Assembly (NCBI GenBank): GCA_017460745.1
Contig: JAFUAL010000019.1
Coordinates: 58,022-122,021 of the forward strand
Source: Bacilli bacterium
Lineage (GTDB): Bacteria; Bacillota_I; Bacilli_A; RF39; UBA660
Length of the DNA stretch: 64,000 bases
Reading direction: 5' to 3'
The position numbers and the translations under genes are program-made. This document shows positions 18,059 through 27,555 of this stretch, in pieces; within the stretch, counting starts at the first letter, position 1; each line of letters begins with the position of its first letter. The notes beneath the pieces are model-generated. The model had not been told where the DNA came from, did not search any database, and was given only the letters and a program-made list of their open reading frames with translations.

Positions 18059-19147
18059 CTACTCTCCTACAAAATTAATTAATATACTATTTTCAACATA
18101 TATTTTATCATAATTTACATAAATATTAATGTCATTTTCTCCTAAGTTATTGTTTTCTAATAATTCTCTTATATTATATAAATCTTTTATATCAACATGA
18201 TACTTATTATAAAAATCTTTTTTATTTATACCATTTATTTTTCTAAAACCAAGAATTAATTCATAAACTATGATATCTTTTTTATCCAAAACTTCTTTTT
18301 CTTTTATAAAATTTAACTTGTTATACTCACTTAAGCTAGTTGTATTTGTATAACGAATATTTTTTATATATCCAGATGCAGCAAGTCCAAATCCATAATA
18401 ATGTTCATTATTCCAATAGACTAAATTATGTTTAGACTCATATCCATCTTTAGCAAAATTAGATATTTCATAATGCATAAAGCCATTTTCTTTTAATTTA
18501 TTTGATATTAATTTATACATATCATAATCTATTTCTTCAGCAATTGGTTTTTGCTTTTGAATATCTAACATGGTATGAGGTTCTATCATTAAAGAATATG
18601 TTGAAATATGAGTAACATCTAAACTTAAAATATTATCTATATCGTGCTCCAAATCGTCAAGTGTTTCATTTGGAAGCGCATACATTAAATCAACATTTAT
18701 ATTATTAATACCATATTTTTTTATTAAATTAATTTTCTCTTTAACTAAATTAAAATCATGAGTACGTCCTAAAAAATGTAAAAAAATTATGTTAGTTGAT
18801 TCCACTCCCATACTTATTCGATTAACTTTGTTTTCTTTAAATAAAGACATCATTTCATCATTTACATCACTTGGATTAACTTCAATTGTAAATTCAAGAG
18901 TTTCATCAAATTTAAATATTTTAATTATTGAAAATAATTTTCTTAATTCGTTTATATTTAAAGAACTTGGACTTCCTCCTCCAATATAGATAGTTTTGAT
19001 TAATTCACCTTTGTATTATTCTTTTATTTATTTTTCTAAAGAGTTTAAATATTCATCTACTCTTTTTTCATTATAATAAAATTTAGTAAATGCACAGTAG
19101 GTACAAATATGCGTGCAAAATGGAATATGGATATATACTGAATGCAC
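18059..19147 (-). pseudogene. hemW: hemW, radical SAM heme chaperone, with two in-frame TAA codons
   Basis: The true start is a GTG immediately after the lepA stop, with AGGAGA upstream. It gives VHSVYIHIPFCTHICTYC, the radical-SAM CxxxCxYC motif at the HemW N-terminus. The same frame then meets TAA at 19028-19030 (codon 40) and at 19016-19018 (codon 44). It continues without frameshift through IKTIYIGGGSPSS, EVNPSD, RISMGVES and on to the end, about 362 codons in all. A later ATG gives a 264-aa ORF that lacks the Fe-S motif and cannot be functional HemW alone. It is either a recent double nonsense inactivation or a sequence error; known neighbours (lepA-hemW) fit the family. Confidence 0.9.
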
Positions 19148-20944
19148 TTATTCTTCTCCTTTTAAAACAGTTAAGAATGCTTCTTGAGGTATATCAACAT
19201 TACCAATTTGTTTCATTCTTTTCTTTCCTTCTTTTTGTTTTTCTAAAAGTTTCTTTTTACGAGATACATCTCCACCATAACATTTAGCAAGTACATCTTT
19301 TCGCATAGCTTTGATATCACTTCTGGCAATTATTTTAGAGCCAATTGCCGCTTGAATTGGTACAACAAACATATGTCTTGGAATAATATTTTTTAAACTT
19401 TCAACAACTACTTTTCCCCTACTATAAGCAAAATCTTTATGAACGATTGTAGACATTGCATCAACTACAACTCCATTTACTAAAATATCCATTTTAACTA
19501 AGTTACTAGGTTTATAACCAATTAATTCATAGTCAAATGAAGCATATCCTTTGGAAATACTTTTAAGTTTATCAAAGAAATCATAGACTATTTCTGAAAG
19601 AGGTAAATCATAATGTAAAATTGCTCGTTCGGGTGTTAAATATTCGAGTTGTTGATATATTCCTCTCTTATTTTGGCAAAGTTCCATTAAAGGACCAATA
19701 TATTCACTTGGTGTAAAAATATTAGTTTTAATAAATGGTTCACTTATAGTTTTTATTTTAGTTACATCAGGTAGTTTTTTAGGTGAATCAATTAATACTT
19801 TCTCACCACTTGTAAGAAGTACCTCATAAATAACAGAAGGACTAGTAGCAATTAAACTTAAATTAAATTCTCTTTCAAGTCTTTCCTCAACTACATCCAT
19901 ATGTAAAAGTCCTAAAAAGCCACATCGAAAACCAAAGCCTAAAGCTTCACTTGTTTCAGGTTCAAATGTAAATCCACCATCATTTAATTTAAGTTTTTCT
20001 AAAGCATCCCTTAAATCATTGTATTTATTAGTTTCAGTTGGATAAATTCCCGTAAAAACTACTTGACTAATTGGTTTATACCCAGGAAGTGGTTCAAGAG
20101 CCGCATCAAATGCATGAGTAATTGTATCTCCAACTTTTACATCACTTATATTTTTAATACTTGCAACTACATATCCTACTTCTCCAACTTTTAAACTATC
20201 AACTTTCAAAAAGTTTGGATTATAAACAAATAATTCCGTAACTAAATAGGTAGAATTTGTTTGCATGAATTTAATCTCATCACCTACTTTAATGGAACCA
20301 TCAACAACTCTTGTTAAAGTAAGTACCCCTCTATAAGAATCATATAAACTATCAAATATTAAAGATTTTAAAGGAGCATCTTGCTTCCCTTTTGGTGGAT
20401 TTATTCTTTCTATAATGGCCTCAACCAACTCTTTAACTCCTTCGCCTGTTTTAGCACTTGTAAGTAGTATTTCATCATCATCAAAACCAAAGGCTTCCTT
20501 AAGTTCTCTTTTAGTTTTTTCTACGTCAGCACTTGGTAAATCAATTTTATTTATAACCGGAATAATTGTTAAATCATTTTCAAGAGCTAAATACATATTA
20601 GCAATTGTTTGTGCCTCTACCCCTTGGGTTGCATCAACTAACAACAAAGCCCCATCACTGGCAGCAAGACTACGAGACACTTCATAAGAAAAATCCACAT
20701 GTCCTGGAGTATCAATAAGATTTAGCATATATTCTTCACCTTGATAATTATACTTAAGCCTTACCGTATTAAGTTTAATAGTTATTCCTCTTTCTCTTTC
20801 AATATCCATATTATCAAGCATTTGCTCTTTAATTTCTCTTTTAGTAATGGCATTTGTTACTTCAAGTATTCTATCAGCTAAAGTACTTTTACCATGATCT
20901 ATATGCGCGATAATTGAAAAATTTCTTATATTTTCTTGTTTCAT
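19148..20944 (-). CDS. lepA: Elongation factor 4 (LepA), ribosome back-translocase
   Basis: Translational GTPase of 598 residues, the normal size. The G1 motif is [10 protein letters not shown]2 is in RERGITI, G3 is DTPGHVDF and G4 is NKID. The LepA-specific C-terminal domain ends in [19 protein letters not shown] followed by VDIPQEAFL, the signature that distinguishes it from EF-G. The lepA-hemW order is conserved across Firmicutes. The hemW start codon abuts its stop codon. Confidence 0.99.
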   Translation of the reverse strand: MKQENIRNFSIIAHIDHGKSTLADRILEVTNAITKREIKEQMLDNMDIERERGITIKLNTVRLKYNYQGEEYMLNLIDTPGHVDFSYEVSRSLAASDGALLLVDATQGVEAQTIANMYLALENDLTIIPVINKIDLPSADVEKTKRELKEAFGFDDDEILLTSAKTGEGVKELVEAIIERINPPKGKQDAPLKSLIFDSLYDSYRGVLTLTRVVDGSIKVGDEIKFMQTNSTYLVTELFVYNPNFLKVDSLKVGEVGYVVASIKNISDVKVGDTITHAFDAALEPLPGYKPISQVVFTGIYPTETNKYNDLRDALEKLKLNDGGFTFEPETSEALGFGFRCGFLGLLHMDVVEERLEREFNLSLIATSPSVIYEVLLTSGEKVLIDSPKKLPDVTKIKTISEPFIKTNIFTPSEYIGPLMELCQNKRGIYQQLEYLTPERAILHYDLPLSEIVYDFFDKLKSISKGYASFDYELIGYKPSNLVKMDILVNGVVVDAMSTIVHKDFAYSRGKVVVESLKNIIPRHMFVVPIQAAIGSKIIARSDIKAMRKDVLAKCYGGDVSRKKKLLEKQKEGKKRMKQIGNVDIPQEAFLTVLKGEE

Positions 20945-21061
20945 TTCTAAACACCTAGAGATATAATACCATATTTTTTTTATAAAAAATAGAAGTTTTT
21001 CAAAAAAATACTTGAAATACTCCTAATTATATGATATTATTTCATTTGTCAAATGTGATTT

Positions 21062-21138
21062 GGCAAGATAATTCAACTGGCTAGAATGTTCGGTTCATAC
21101 CCGAAATGTTGGGGGTTCGAGTCCCTCTCTTGCTACCA
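21062..21138 (+). tRNA. tRNA-Met (CAT)
   Basis: A full cloverleaf can be drawn: acceptor GGCAAGA/TCTTGCT (first pair G-U), D arm ATTC/GAAT, anticodon stem TTCGG/CCGAA around loop TTCATAC (anticodon CAT), T arm GGGGG-TTCGAGT-CCCTC, with the CCA end encoded. The paired first position argues for elongator Met rather than initiator; a tRNA-Ile2 with modified C34 cannot be excluded. Confidence 0.93.
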
Positions 21139-21152
21139 TATAGAATATACAA

Positions 21153-21179
21153 GGTTACAACTTTTTGTAATCTTTTTTT
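21153..21179 (+). terminator. Terminator after tRNA-Met
   Basis: GGTTACAA and TTGTAATC pair (one G-U) around a short T-rich loop, followed by a T run. Confidence 0.7.
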
Positions 21180-21346
21180 ATGCTTAGAGGCAATTTTTGG
21201 GGCAACTTTTGGTCAAAAAGGTAGTAAATATTAAAAATAATGAAAAACATTATGAACTTTATAATACTCTATCCATTAAAATTAAAATATTGACCAAATA
21301 AATATTACAAAATTAAAAAATCGTATGCAATTTATTAAAAATGTGC
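21180..21346. other. Gene-free stretch between tRNA-Met and the GGDEF gene
   Basis: About 165 bases with no convincing gene. It starts with a G-rich near-repeat (TTTTTGGGGCAAC, then TTTTGGTCAA) of a kind sometimes left beside tRNA genes where elements have integrated; no att duplication is seen here. The rest is simple AT-rich leader. Confidence 0.35.
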
Positions 21347-21352
21347 TATAAT
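21344..21352 (+). promoter_or_regulatory. Extended -10 promoter of the GGDEF gene
   Basis: TGCTATAAT (TG, one base, perfect TATAAT at 21347-21352) is followed about 22 bases later by the preferred ATG, with AAAGGTGG between. It overlaps an upstream in-frame ATG (21341), which therefore cannot be on the transcript and is not the start. Confidence 0.7.
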
Positions 21353-21373
21353 TGTCTAAAAAGGTGGTATTTG

Positions 21374-22399
21374 ATGAAAAAAGAAATAGAATCTGATGAA
21401 AAATTAGATATTCATTATATTGGATATCGTTTAATGATACAAGCATTAAGAGATGTAAATATAAATGAGGGATTAAAAAAGGCTTTGTATTTAATAAAGA
21501 TTTATTTAAAATCAGATGATGTAATATTATTTAAACAAGATGAACATGGTGAATATATTCATTATTCTAACAATGCACTTATGGATGATGATTCAAAAAT
21601 AATATCTATAATATTAAATAAAGCTAAAAGTATCATTGAAAAGAAAGAATATTTTAACTTTGATATAAATATAAAAAGTAAACAAAATGATGTTTTATTT
21701 ATCCCTATTCCATTTGATAATTCTAAATATGTTATGACAATTAATAATTCTAGCAAAATTATAGAACAAAATAATCATGCATTTATAAAAATCATTAAAG
21801 AAGCAATGACTGTTATCTTAGAAAAATATGAATCATATGAACGAATACAAAAAAATAGTACTATTGACAATCTAACGGGTTTAAATAATAGAAATTCATA
21901 TGAGGAAAAATTAAAATTAATTGATACAAATCAAGATAATTTAATATTTGGAATATTTGATTTATTTGGTTTAAAATATGTAAACGATAATCATGGTTAC
22001 TTAGCAGGTGATAAATATATTTCTGATACTGCTAGTATATTAAAAAAATATTTTCCTGAATATGTTATTAGGCAAGATGAACATGGAAAATATGAAAAAA
22101 TTTACACAGGAACAAATCTTTATCGTATTGGTGGAGATGAATATGTTTTAATAACAACTACTGACACTTTAGAAATGGTTGAAACTAAAACAAAGTTGGC
22201 TGCTGAAGAAGTAAATATGCTAGATTTAGGCATTGAAAAAGAATTTCCAACTGGACTAAATTATGGAATTGTCGAAAGAACTAAAGGTGAAACAACAAAA
22301 GAACTAAATTTTGAAGCAGATAAATTATTAATGCAAGATAAATCTCGAATGTACAAAGAATATGGAATAGAAAGAAGAAGAATGGAAAGAAGTAAATAA
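21374..22399 (+). CDS. GAF-like plus GGDEF domain protein (probable diguanylate cyclase)
   Basis: A 341-residue soluble protein. Residues about 15-160 look like a GAF-type sensor. The C-terminal domain has NLTGLNNRNSYEEKL and the active-site motif RIGGDEY near residue 254 (GGDEF with conservative Y), so c-di-GMP synthesis is likely. No RxxD inhibitory site precedes the motif. An insertion (QDEHGKYEKIY) sits before the active loop. It is monocistronic; its stop abuts the stop of the convergent DUF2779 gene. No c-di-GMP effector is seen in the window. Confidence 0.85.
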   Translation: MKKEIESDEKLDIHYIGYRLMIQALRDVNINEGLKKALYLIKIYLKSDDVILFKQDEHGEYIHYSNNALMDDDSKIISIILNKAKSIIEKKEYFNFDINIKSKQNDVLFIPIPFDNSKYVMTINNSSKIIEQNNHAFIKIIKEAMTVILEKYESYERIQKNSTIDNLTGLNNRNSYEEKLKLIDTNQDNLIFGIFDLFGLKYVNDNHGYLAGDKYISDTASILKKYFPEYVIRQDEHGKYEKIYTGTNLYRIGGDEYVLITTTDTLEMVETKTKLAAEEVNMLDLGIEKEFPTGLNYGIVERTKGETTKELNFEADKLLMQDKSRMYKEYGIERRRMERSK

Positions 22400-22416
22400 C
22401 TATCCATTCTTTTTTT
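22378..22416. terminator. Bidirectional terminator between convergent genes
   Basis: AAGAATGGA (22378-22386) pairs with TCCATTCTT (22403-22411), followed by a T run. The arms lie inside the ends of the two converging reading frames. Confidence 0.65.
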
Positions 22417-23878
22417 CAACTACTTCAATTAGTTTATCATGTACTTTAACCATAGCATATGTATCAAGATAACAATATTTAAGTAATCTATCTCTAATAT
22501 ATTCCTGTTCTTCTTTTGTTTTATCAAACAATGTATTATAAAAACTCATGGCTTCACTTCCATTATGAACAAGTTCTAAATTATGATAATCAAGACTCTC
22601 ATCATTTGGAAAAAGAGCTGGTAAAACATATTTAATTGAATAAGAACCTTGCATAGCTTTATTATAATAATCTTTATTAGCAAATGGTACCATTAAATCT
22701 TTTATGTTATCATGAATATTCATTAAATGTTCTCTTAAATCAGGAAAAATAAAGGCTAAATTCTTTATAACTGATTTTTCAAATCCCATATTGTAAGCAA
22801 GTACACACACGTCCCTTGGTATATCTGAAATAAGTTGAAGTGCAAGCTCTCTTCTAGGATCAGGGGTTGTTCCTAAAAACTCTTTATGTAAAAGTTCTCC
22901 ATTCTCCCCTTCTTTGTAATGAAGTGAATATTGAAAAGGTATTTTCATATAAGGATTAATATTATCAAATGCTGGTACAGGCAATTGAAAAGTTTCAAAA
23001 TCTAAATAATAAAGCGGATATGTTAAAGTATCTAAAAATGATTTAATATTATCATAATTTATATAATCTTCTTTATTATCTAATTCATATTCAATTTGCA
23101 TCTTAAATTTAGGATTCATTTCAACATCTTTTAAATCTTTAAAAGTAATTAATTTATTTTTATAATATTCAAGTTTCTTTTTAGTTTGTAATCTATTAAT
23201 AGAAAATACATTTGGCTTTTCAAGAGAAGATGTGCAATAAGTAAAATATGGACAATTATATGGATTAAAACACTTAATACCTATATCAATATCTGGTTCT
23301 TCTTTACTTTCCATTGCTTTATTTATACTCTCTATATTATTTGCAACAACATTCTCTAATTTTTTTATCTCATCAGTTACATCAATCTTAGTAAATAATT
23401 TATCAAGTTCTAACTCACCATGTCTATAATAACTACTGTTTAAATGAACTAAATAATATTTTTGAACATTTATTCCTAAATTCTTTAAAACATAATATTG
23501 AAAACTAATATCTGTTAAAAATATATCTTTTTCTTTAGTACTTCCCTTTACTTCGTATATATTATAACTATCTTTATTTTTTTCTAAGATATCTACACTA
23601 CAAAAATTATTTTTATAAATAAAAGATGCTTCACATATGACTACATTTTCTTGTTTCATTGCCTTTTTGGTGTCATCTACCATTACTTTTAAATCATTAT
23701 TAAATTCTATAGTAATATGATCGCCTAAAATATCTCTCGCAACATCATGAACTAGATTTCCATTATCCATTACACTATTTAAGTCAATGGCCCCTTTTAC
23801 TTCACTTTTATACGTATCAAGCCATAACATTTTTTTACAAACACATGCATTTGTATACTTTGTCTTTGATAAATTCAT
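22400..23878 (-). CDS. DUF2779 protein: Cas4-like nuclease fused to an RNase-H-fold exonuclease-like domain
   Basis: A 492-residue protein. The N-terminal half resembles PD-(D/E)XK/Cas4-like nucleases: MNLSKTKYTNACVCKKMLWL at the start, YEVKGSTKEK (the E-x-K catalytic element) near residue 150, and a Cys cluster CFNPYNCPYFTYC that could bind 4Fe-4S. The C-terminal half (YLDFETFQLPVPAF, then YNMGFEKSV) resembles the DEDD exonuclease-like DUF2779. Its role is unknown; DNA or RNA processing is plausible. No CRISPR array or cas gene is present in the window, so it should not be read as a CRISPR gene. Confidence 0.8.
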   Translation of the reverse strand: MNLSKTKYTNACVCKKMLWLDTYKSEVKGAIDLNSVMDNGNLVHDVARDILGDHITIEFNNDLKVMVDDTKKAMKQENVVICEASFIYKNNFCSVDILEKNKDSYNIYEVKGSTKEKDIFLTDISFQYYVLKNLGINVQKYYLVHLNSSYYRHGELELDKLFTKIDVTDEIKKLENVVANNIESINKAMESKEEPDIDIGIKCFNPYNCPYFTYCTSSLEKPNVFSINRLQTKKKLEYYKNKLITFKDLKDVEMNPKFKMQIEYELDNKEDYINYDNIKSFLDTLTYPLYYLDFETFQLPVPAFDNINPYMKIPFQYSLHYKEGENGELLHKEFLGTTPDPRRELALQLISDIPRDVCVLAYNMGFEKSVIKNLAFIFPDLREHLMNIHDNIKDLMVPFANKDYYNKAMQGSYSIKYVLPALFPNDESLDYHNLELVHNGSEAMSFYNTLFDKTKEEQEYIRDRLLKYCYLDTYAMVKVHDKLIEVVEKKNG

Positions 23879-23977
23879 AACTACCTCACTTTAAAATTAT
23901 TTTATCATGTTTATTAATTTAAAAAAATACTATATTCAAAAATATTAAATTATGTTAAACTTATTCTAGGTGAAAAT

Positions 23978-25222
23978 ATGAATAAGGAAATACTAAAAAA
24001 ATCATTAGTTTGTATAAATTGTTCTAATGCTCCATGTAAATTTGGATGTCCTCTTGGAAATGATATTCCAAAATTTATTAAATATGTAAAAGTTGAAAAT
24101 TACCAAAAAGCTTATTTTGAATTATCAAAAACTACACTTCTTCCATCAATATGTGGTCGAATTTGTCCAAAAGACATACAATGTGAAAGAATGTGTTTTA
24201 AAGTTTTAAATAAAAATCATGTAAAAATTGGTGATATAGAGTCTTTTATTGGAGATTATGCTAGAAAAAATAATTTAAAAATATATAGTCCAAAAAAAAC
24301 TAAGTATAATGTTTTAGTCATTGGCTCTGGTCCATCAAGTCTTAGTTGCGCAGGCTTTTTAAGACGAAATGGTATTGGAGTTACTATTATAGAAAAACAT
24401 GATTATTTAGGAGGATTACTAGTTCATGGAATACCTGAATTTAGATTATCAAAAAAACTAATTAAAGAAGTTATAGATAATATTATTAATTTAGGAATAG
24501 ATGTTATTTATAATAAAGAATTTGGAGTTGATTTTAAACTCGATGACGTAATTAATAAATATGATGCCATTTATATAGGATGTGGTGCTAATATTTCTAA
24601 TAAATTAAACATTGAAGGAGAAAATTTAACTAATGTCTTAGGTGGAAATGAACTACTAGAAAGCAATAGTTACTCAGATATAAAAAATAAAAATGTAATT
24701 ATTATAGGATCAGGTAATACAGCTATGGATGTAGCTAGAACGCTTAAAAGACAAAATAATAAAGTAACAATTATTTATAGAAAAGATGAGTCTCATATGA
24801 GTGCATCCCCTACTGAATACAATGACACTAAAAAAGATGATATTAAATTTATTTTTAATACTAATATTTTAAAAATAATTGGTAACGATAAGGTAGAAAA
24901 AATTGAGGTTATAAAAACTAAATTTATTAAAGATCAAAGTGGAGAAGAAAAATTAATTAATATAGATAATTCTAATTACTTTATAAAATGTGATTACTTG
25001 ATAAAAGCAATTGGAAGTCATGCTGATTTAAAAATTACAAATAATATAAATCTAGACCTTGATAATAACGGTTTAATTGATATCGATGGCAAAGGACAAA
25101 CATCAAACGAGAAAGTATTTGCTGGAGGAGATATTGCCGGAGTTAAAAGAACTGTTGCCTGGGCTTCCCGAAGTGGTAGGAATGCTGCATTTAAAATTAT
25201 AGAATTCTTAAAAGAGTCTTAA
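23978..25222 (+). CDS. GltD-like FAD/NAD(P)-dependent oxidoreductase
   Basis: A 414-residue flavoprotein of the glutamate-synthase small-subunit family. The N-terminal Fe-S domain has CINCSNAPCKFGCPLG and CGRICPKDIQCERMC. The FAD site is VIGSGPSSLSCAGFL and the NAD(P) site is IIGSGNTAMDVARTL. The C-terminal FAD contact is AGGDIAG. It stands alone without a glutamate synthase large subunit, so it may pass electrons to another acceptor (for example ferredoxin or NADPH-linked partners), as do many standalone homologues. It is monocistronic with a strong terminator. Confidence 0.87.
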   Translation: MNKEILKKSLVCINCSNAPCKFGCPLGNDIPKFIKYVKVENYQKAYFELSKTTLLPSICGRICPKDIQCERMCFKVLNKNHVKIGDIESFIGDYARKNNLKIYSPKKTKYNVLVIGSGPSSLSCAGFLRRNGIGVTIIEKHDYLGGLLVHGIPEFRLSKKLIKEVIDNIINLGIDVIYNKEFGVDFKLDDVINKYDAIYIGCGANISNKLNIEGENLTNVLGGNELLESNSYSDIKNKNVIIIGSGNTAMDVARTLKRQNNKVTIIYRKDESHMSASPTEYNDTKKDDIKFIFNTNILKIIGNDKVEKIEVIKTKFIKDQSGEEKLINIDNSNYFIKCDYLIKAIGSHADLKITNNINLDLDNNGLIDIDGKGQTSNEKVFAGGDIAGVKRTVAWASRSGRNAAFKIIEFLKES

Positions 25223-25234
25223 ACTCTTTTTTTT
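25211..25234 (+). terminator. Terminator after the GltD-like gene
   Basis: AAAGAGT and ACTCTTT form a 7-bp stem followed by a T run. Confidence 0.8.
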
Positions 25235-25305
25235 ATTAATCAAATTTTGTAAAATTATAAAAAATCGATTACATTTCATGATAGAATAAATAATTGAGGT
25301 GACTT

Positions 25306-26388
25306 ATGAATAAGTATTTAGAAAATTTAGATCCTACTATAAAAGAATATTTTAAGATATTATCTGATGAATTTCCCGATTTTTTACTTGATTATATATA
25401 CACTCCTAGAATGCAAAAACAAGATCTTATCAGTGTATCATGTGGAACCTATTACTCAAAAATGTTTAATATTAATCTTTGGTATTCAAGTCTTGAACAT
25501 AGTGTGGCTGTTGCCCTTATAATATGGCATTTCACTCATGATAAAAAGCAAAAATTAGCCGGTCTTTTTCATGATATATCGACGCCTGTTTTTAAACATT
25601 GTATTGATTTCATGAATGGAGATTTTGAGCAGCAAGAATCAACAGAAGATTTAACTGAAAAATTAATTTTAGAGTCACAGGAAATTATGAATTTATTAAA
25701 AAGAGATAAAATAGATATAGACTCTGTTTCAGATTATCATATTTATCCTATTGCTGATAATGATACACCACGTCTTTCTGCTGATAGACTAGAATATACT
25801 TTATCAAATGGACTTGGTCAAACTAAAAAAATATGGAATTTAGACGAAATAAAAGAAATATATAATAATATTGAAATAATTAAAAATGAAGATAATGAAC
25901 TAGAAATGTGTTTTACTAATTTAAAACTTGCAGAAAGATTTGTAGAAGTTATGAGCGAGTTATCAATTTGTTATATGAATGATAAGCGTAGATTTGGAAT
26001 GCAATTTTTAGCTGATATTATGAAAATAATGTCAGAAAACAATCTAATTTCAGTGAATGATTTATATGAATTATCTGAACATGATGTAATTGTAAAAATT
26101 AAAACAACAAACGATTATAATATTTCTGAATGTTTTAAAATATGGCAAAATTCTAAAGATATTAAAACAAGTAATAAAATGCTAAAAGATAAATATTGTA
26201 TTAATGTTAAAGCAAAAAGAAGATATATTAATCCATTAGTAAAAATAGATAATAAAATATATAGAATAAGTGATATTTCAGATTCTGCTAAAGAAAATAT
26301 AAATAAATGCTTAACTTATACATTTGATAGATATTTATATATGAATTTTAATTTTGATAAGAAAAAGAAAACTTTAGTAAAAAAATAA
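25306..26388 (+). CDS. HD-domain hydrolase (dGTPase-like)
   Basis: A 360-residue soluble protein. The HD signature is LEHSVAVALIIWHFTHD (first His) followed by GLFHDISTPVFKH (HD pair), and DRLEYTLSNG downstream matches the third region of dNTPase/HD hydrolases. The C-terminal 120 residues are divergent. It may hydrolyse nucleotides, but no substrate is evident. It has its own AGGTGACTT ribosome site, and an extended -10 (TGATAGAAT) lies upstream, so it is probably monocistronic. Confidence 0.78.
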   Translation: MNKYLENLDPTIKEYFKILSDEFPDFLLDYIYTPRMQKQDLISVSCGTYYSKMFNINLWYSSLEHSVAVALIIWHFTHDKKQKLAGLFHDISTPVFKHCIDFMNGDFEQQESTEDLTEKLILESQEIMNLLKRDKIDIDSVSDYHIYPIADNDTPRLSADRLEYTLSNGLGQTKKIWNLDEIKEIYNNIEIIKNEDNELEMCFTNLKLAERFVEVMSELSICYMNDKRRFGMQFLADIMKIMSENNLISVNDLYELSEHDVIVKIKTTNDYNISECFKIWQNSKDIKTSNKMLKDKYCINVKAKRRYINPLVKIDNKIYRISDISDSAKENINKCLTYTFDRYLYMNFNFDKKKKTLVKK

Positions 26389-26413
26389 AAGTCTTGATGC
26401 CAAGACTTTTTTT
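26388..26413 (+). terminator. Terminator after the HD hydrolase gene
   Basis: AAAGTCTTG, loop ATGC, CAAGACTTT, then a T run. Confidence 0.85.
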
Positions 26414-26420
26414 CATTATT

Positions 26421-26496
26421 TGGTGACCTGTATGGGACTTGAACCCATGAATGTAACCTTGAGAGGGTTATGTGTTAACCGCTTCACCAACAGGCC
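26421..26496 (-). tRNA. tRNA-Glu (CTC)
   Basis: The 76-nt minus-strand sequence folds with acceptor GGCCTGT/ACAGGTC, D arm GTG/CAC with the GGTTAA loop, anticodon stem TAACC/GGTTA around CTCTCAA (anticodon CTC), T arm ATGGG-TTCAAGT-CCCAT, and the encoded CCA. The 5' half matches the GGCC..TTGGT..AAGCGGTTAA form typical of bacterial tRNA-Glu. CTC is the rarer Glu anticodon; in an AT-rich genome a TTC isoacceptor must exist elsewhere. Confidence 0.93.
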
Positions 26497-26556
26497 AAAA
26501 ACATTTTTTAAACAACAAAATTATTCTACCATAAAGAAAAAGACATTTCAAGTCTT

Positions 26557-27555
26557 TTATTTTATTAATAATTTCTTAACTTTATTACGATCCTTAAAGG
26601 CTTCATCCCACATATCTTTCTCAGTATATAAGAATTCTTCTGGTTCAAAATAAACAATATTTCCTAATTTATCTGAATAAATATTCAAAATATAAGCACC
26701 TACAACATTGGTTAAACCTTGTTTTTGTTGAAACTGAGTTTTATCACAGAATGCTGGCACTTCTATACCATGAACATTGCGATAGACAAAAGCATAACTT
26801 TTATGATAATGCCCTACTAATAATATTTTAGGTTTATAATTTGATTCTAAAATTTCAATTCTTTTTTGGAGTTTATAAGAAACAGATTGAGCACTTCCTC
26901 CACCTGGATGATCCATAAAAATTTTTATACCATTTATATTAATAGATGCTGAATCTTGTCCTAAAAACTCCATATCTTTCCTGCAACGTGATACCCATTT
27001 TTCAACAGTTGCTTGACCATTTTTATAATGGGTTTCATCATGACTACCTAAAATATATTTCGTTTTAATACCCTTAACTTCTGGATACATATCAACTGTA
27101 TAACCTACTTGTTCATCAAAACCATGTAAAAATTGTTGACGAGGTTGCTCTTTTCTTTCTGTATAAAATCCATCAGTCACATCACCACAATGAAGAATTA
27201 TCGTAATACCTCGATTATAACATTCTTGATAAAAGTCATTCAAGAGATGTAATTGTTGATGAATATTTCCAAAATGGGTATCAGATACTACTCCTATTTC
27301 GGTATGAATTAAATTTTTAAAATCTAAACTAGGTTTTTTAGTAGGAGTTGTTCTAGTGATTGGTTTATCAAAAATAATAGCCTCATTTTGCTTTATTATG
27401 TCAACATTTCTTCCATATATTCTAAAAAGTTCTAAAATACCAGTTAATTCATTATAAGAAATATGAAACTTACCCATAAATTCTTCAACATTCATACCAT
27501 TTTTAATATAACGATATAATTTATCTATATATTGAAGTTTAATTTTATCTTCCAT
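26557..27555 (-). CDS. Metallophosphoesterase (active-type copy)
   Basis: A calcineurin-like phosphoesterase of 332 residues with an N-terminal helical region (about 90 residues). All metal motifs are present: SDTHFG (D-x-H), LHCGDVTDG (GD), ILGSHDETH (G-x-HD), MDHPGGGS and LVGHYHKSY (GH-x-H). The start is the ATG eight bases after AGGAGG; it lies 11 bases inside the end of the upstream paralogue, so the two are translationally coupled. Substrate unknown. It is the second gene of the tandem pair. Confidence 0.88.
   Translation of the reverse strand: MEDKIKLQYIDKLYRYIKNGMNVEEFMGKFHISYNELTGILELFRIYGRNVDIIKQNEAIIFDKPITRTTPTKKPSLDFKNLIHTEIGVVSDTHFGNIHQQLHLLNDFYQECYNRGITIILHCGDVTDGFYTERKEQPRQQFLHGFDEQVGYTVDMYPEVKGIKTKYILGSHDETHYKNGQATVEKWVSRCRKDMEFLGQDSASININGIKIFMDHPGGGSAQSVSYKLQKRIEILESNYKPKILLVGHYHKSYAFVYRNVHGIEVPAFCDKTQFQQKQGLTNVVGAYILNIYSDKLGNIVYFEPEEFLYTEKDMWDEAFKDRNKVKKLLIK

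Noticed and set aside
18059..18853. 264-aa ORF taken as the complete hemW
   Set aside because: It lacks the CxxxCxYC radical-SAM motif and the GGGSPS block, both found in frame upstream beyond two TAA codons. The internal ATG has no ribosome site.
21180..21340. Attachment site next to tRNA-Met
   Set aside because: A G-rich near-repeat is present, but no second copy of the tRNA 3' end and no integrase is visible in the window.
21341..21373. Upstream ATG of the GGDEF gene
   Set aside because: It lies before the -10 box and so is not on the transcript; the ATG after AAAGGTGG is used.
22400..23878. DUF2779 gene as a sign of a CRISPR system
   Set aside because: No direct-repeat array or other cas gene is present in the window; Cas4-like folds occur widely outside CRISPR loci.
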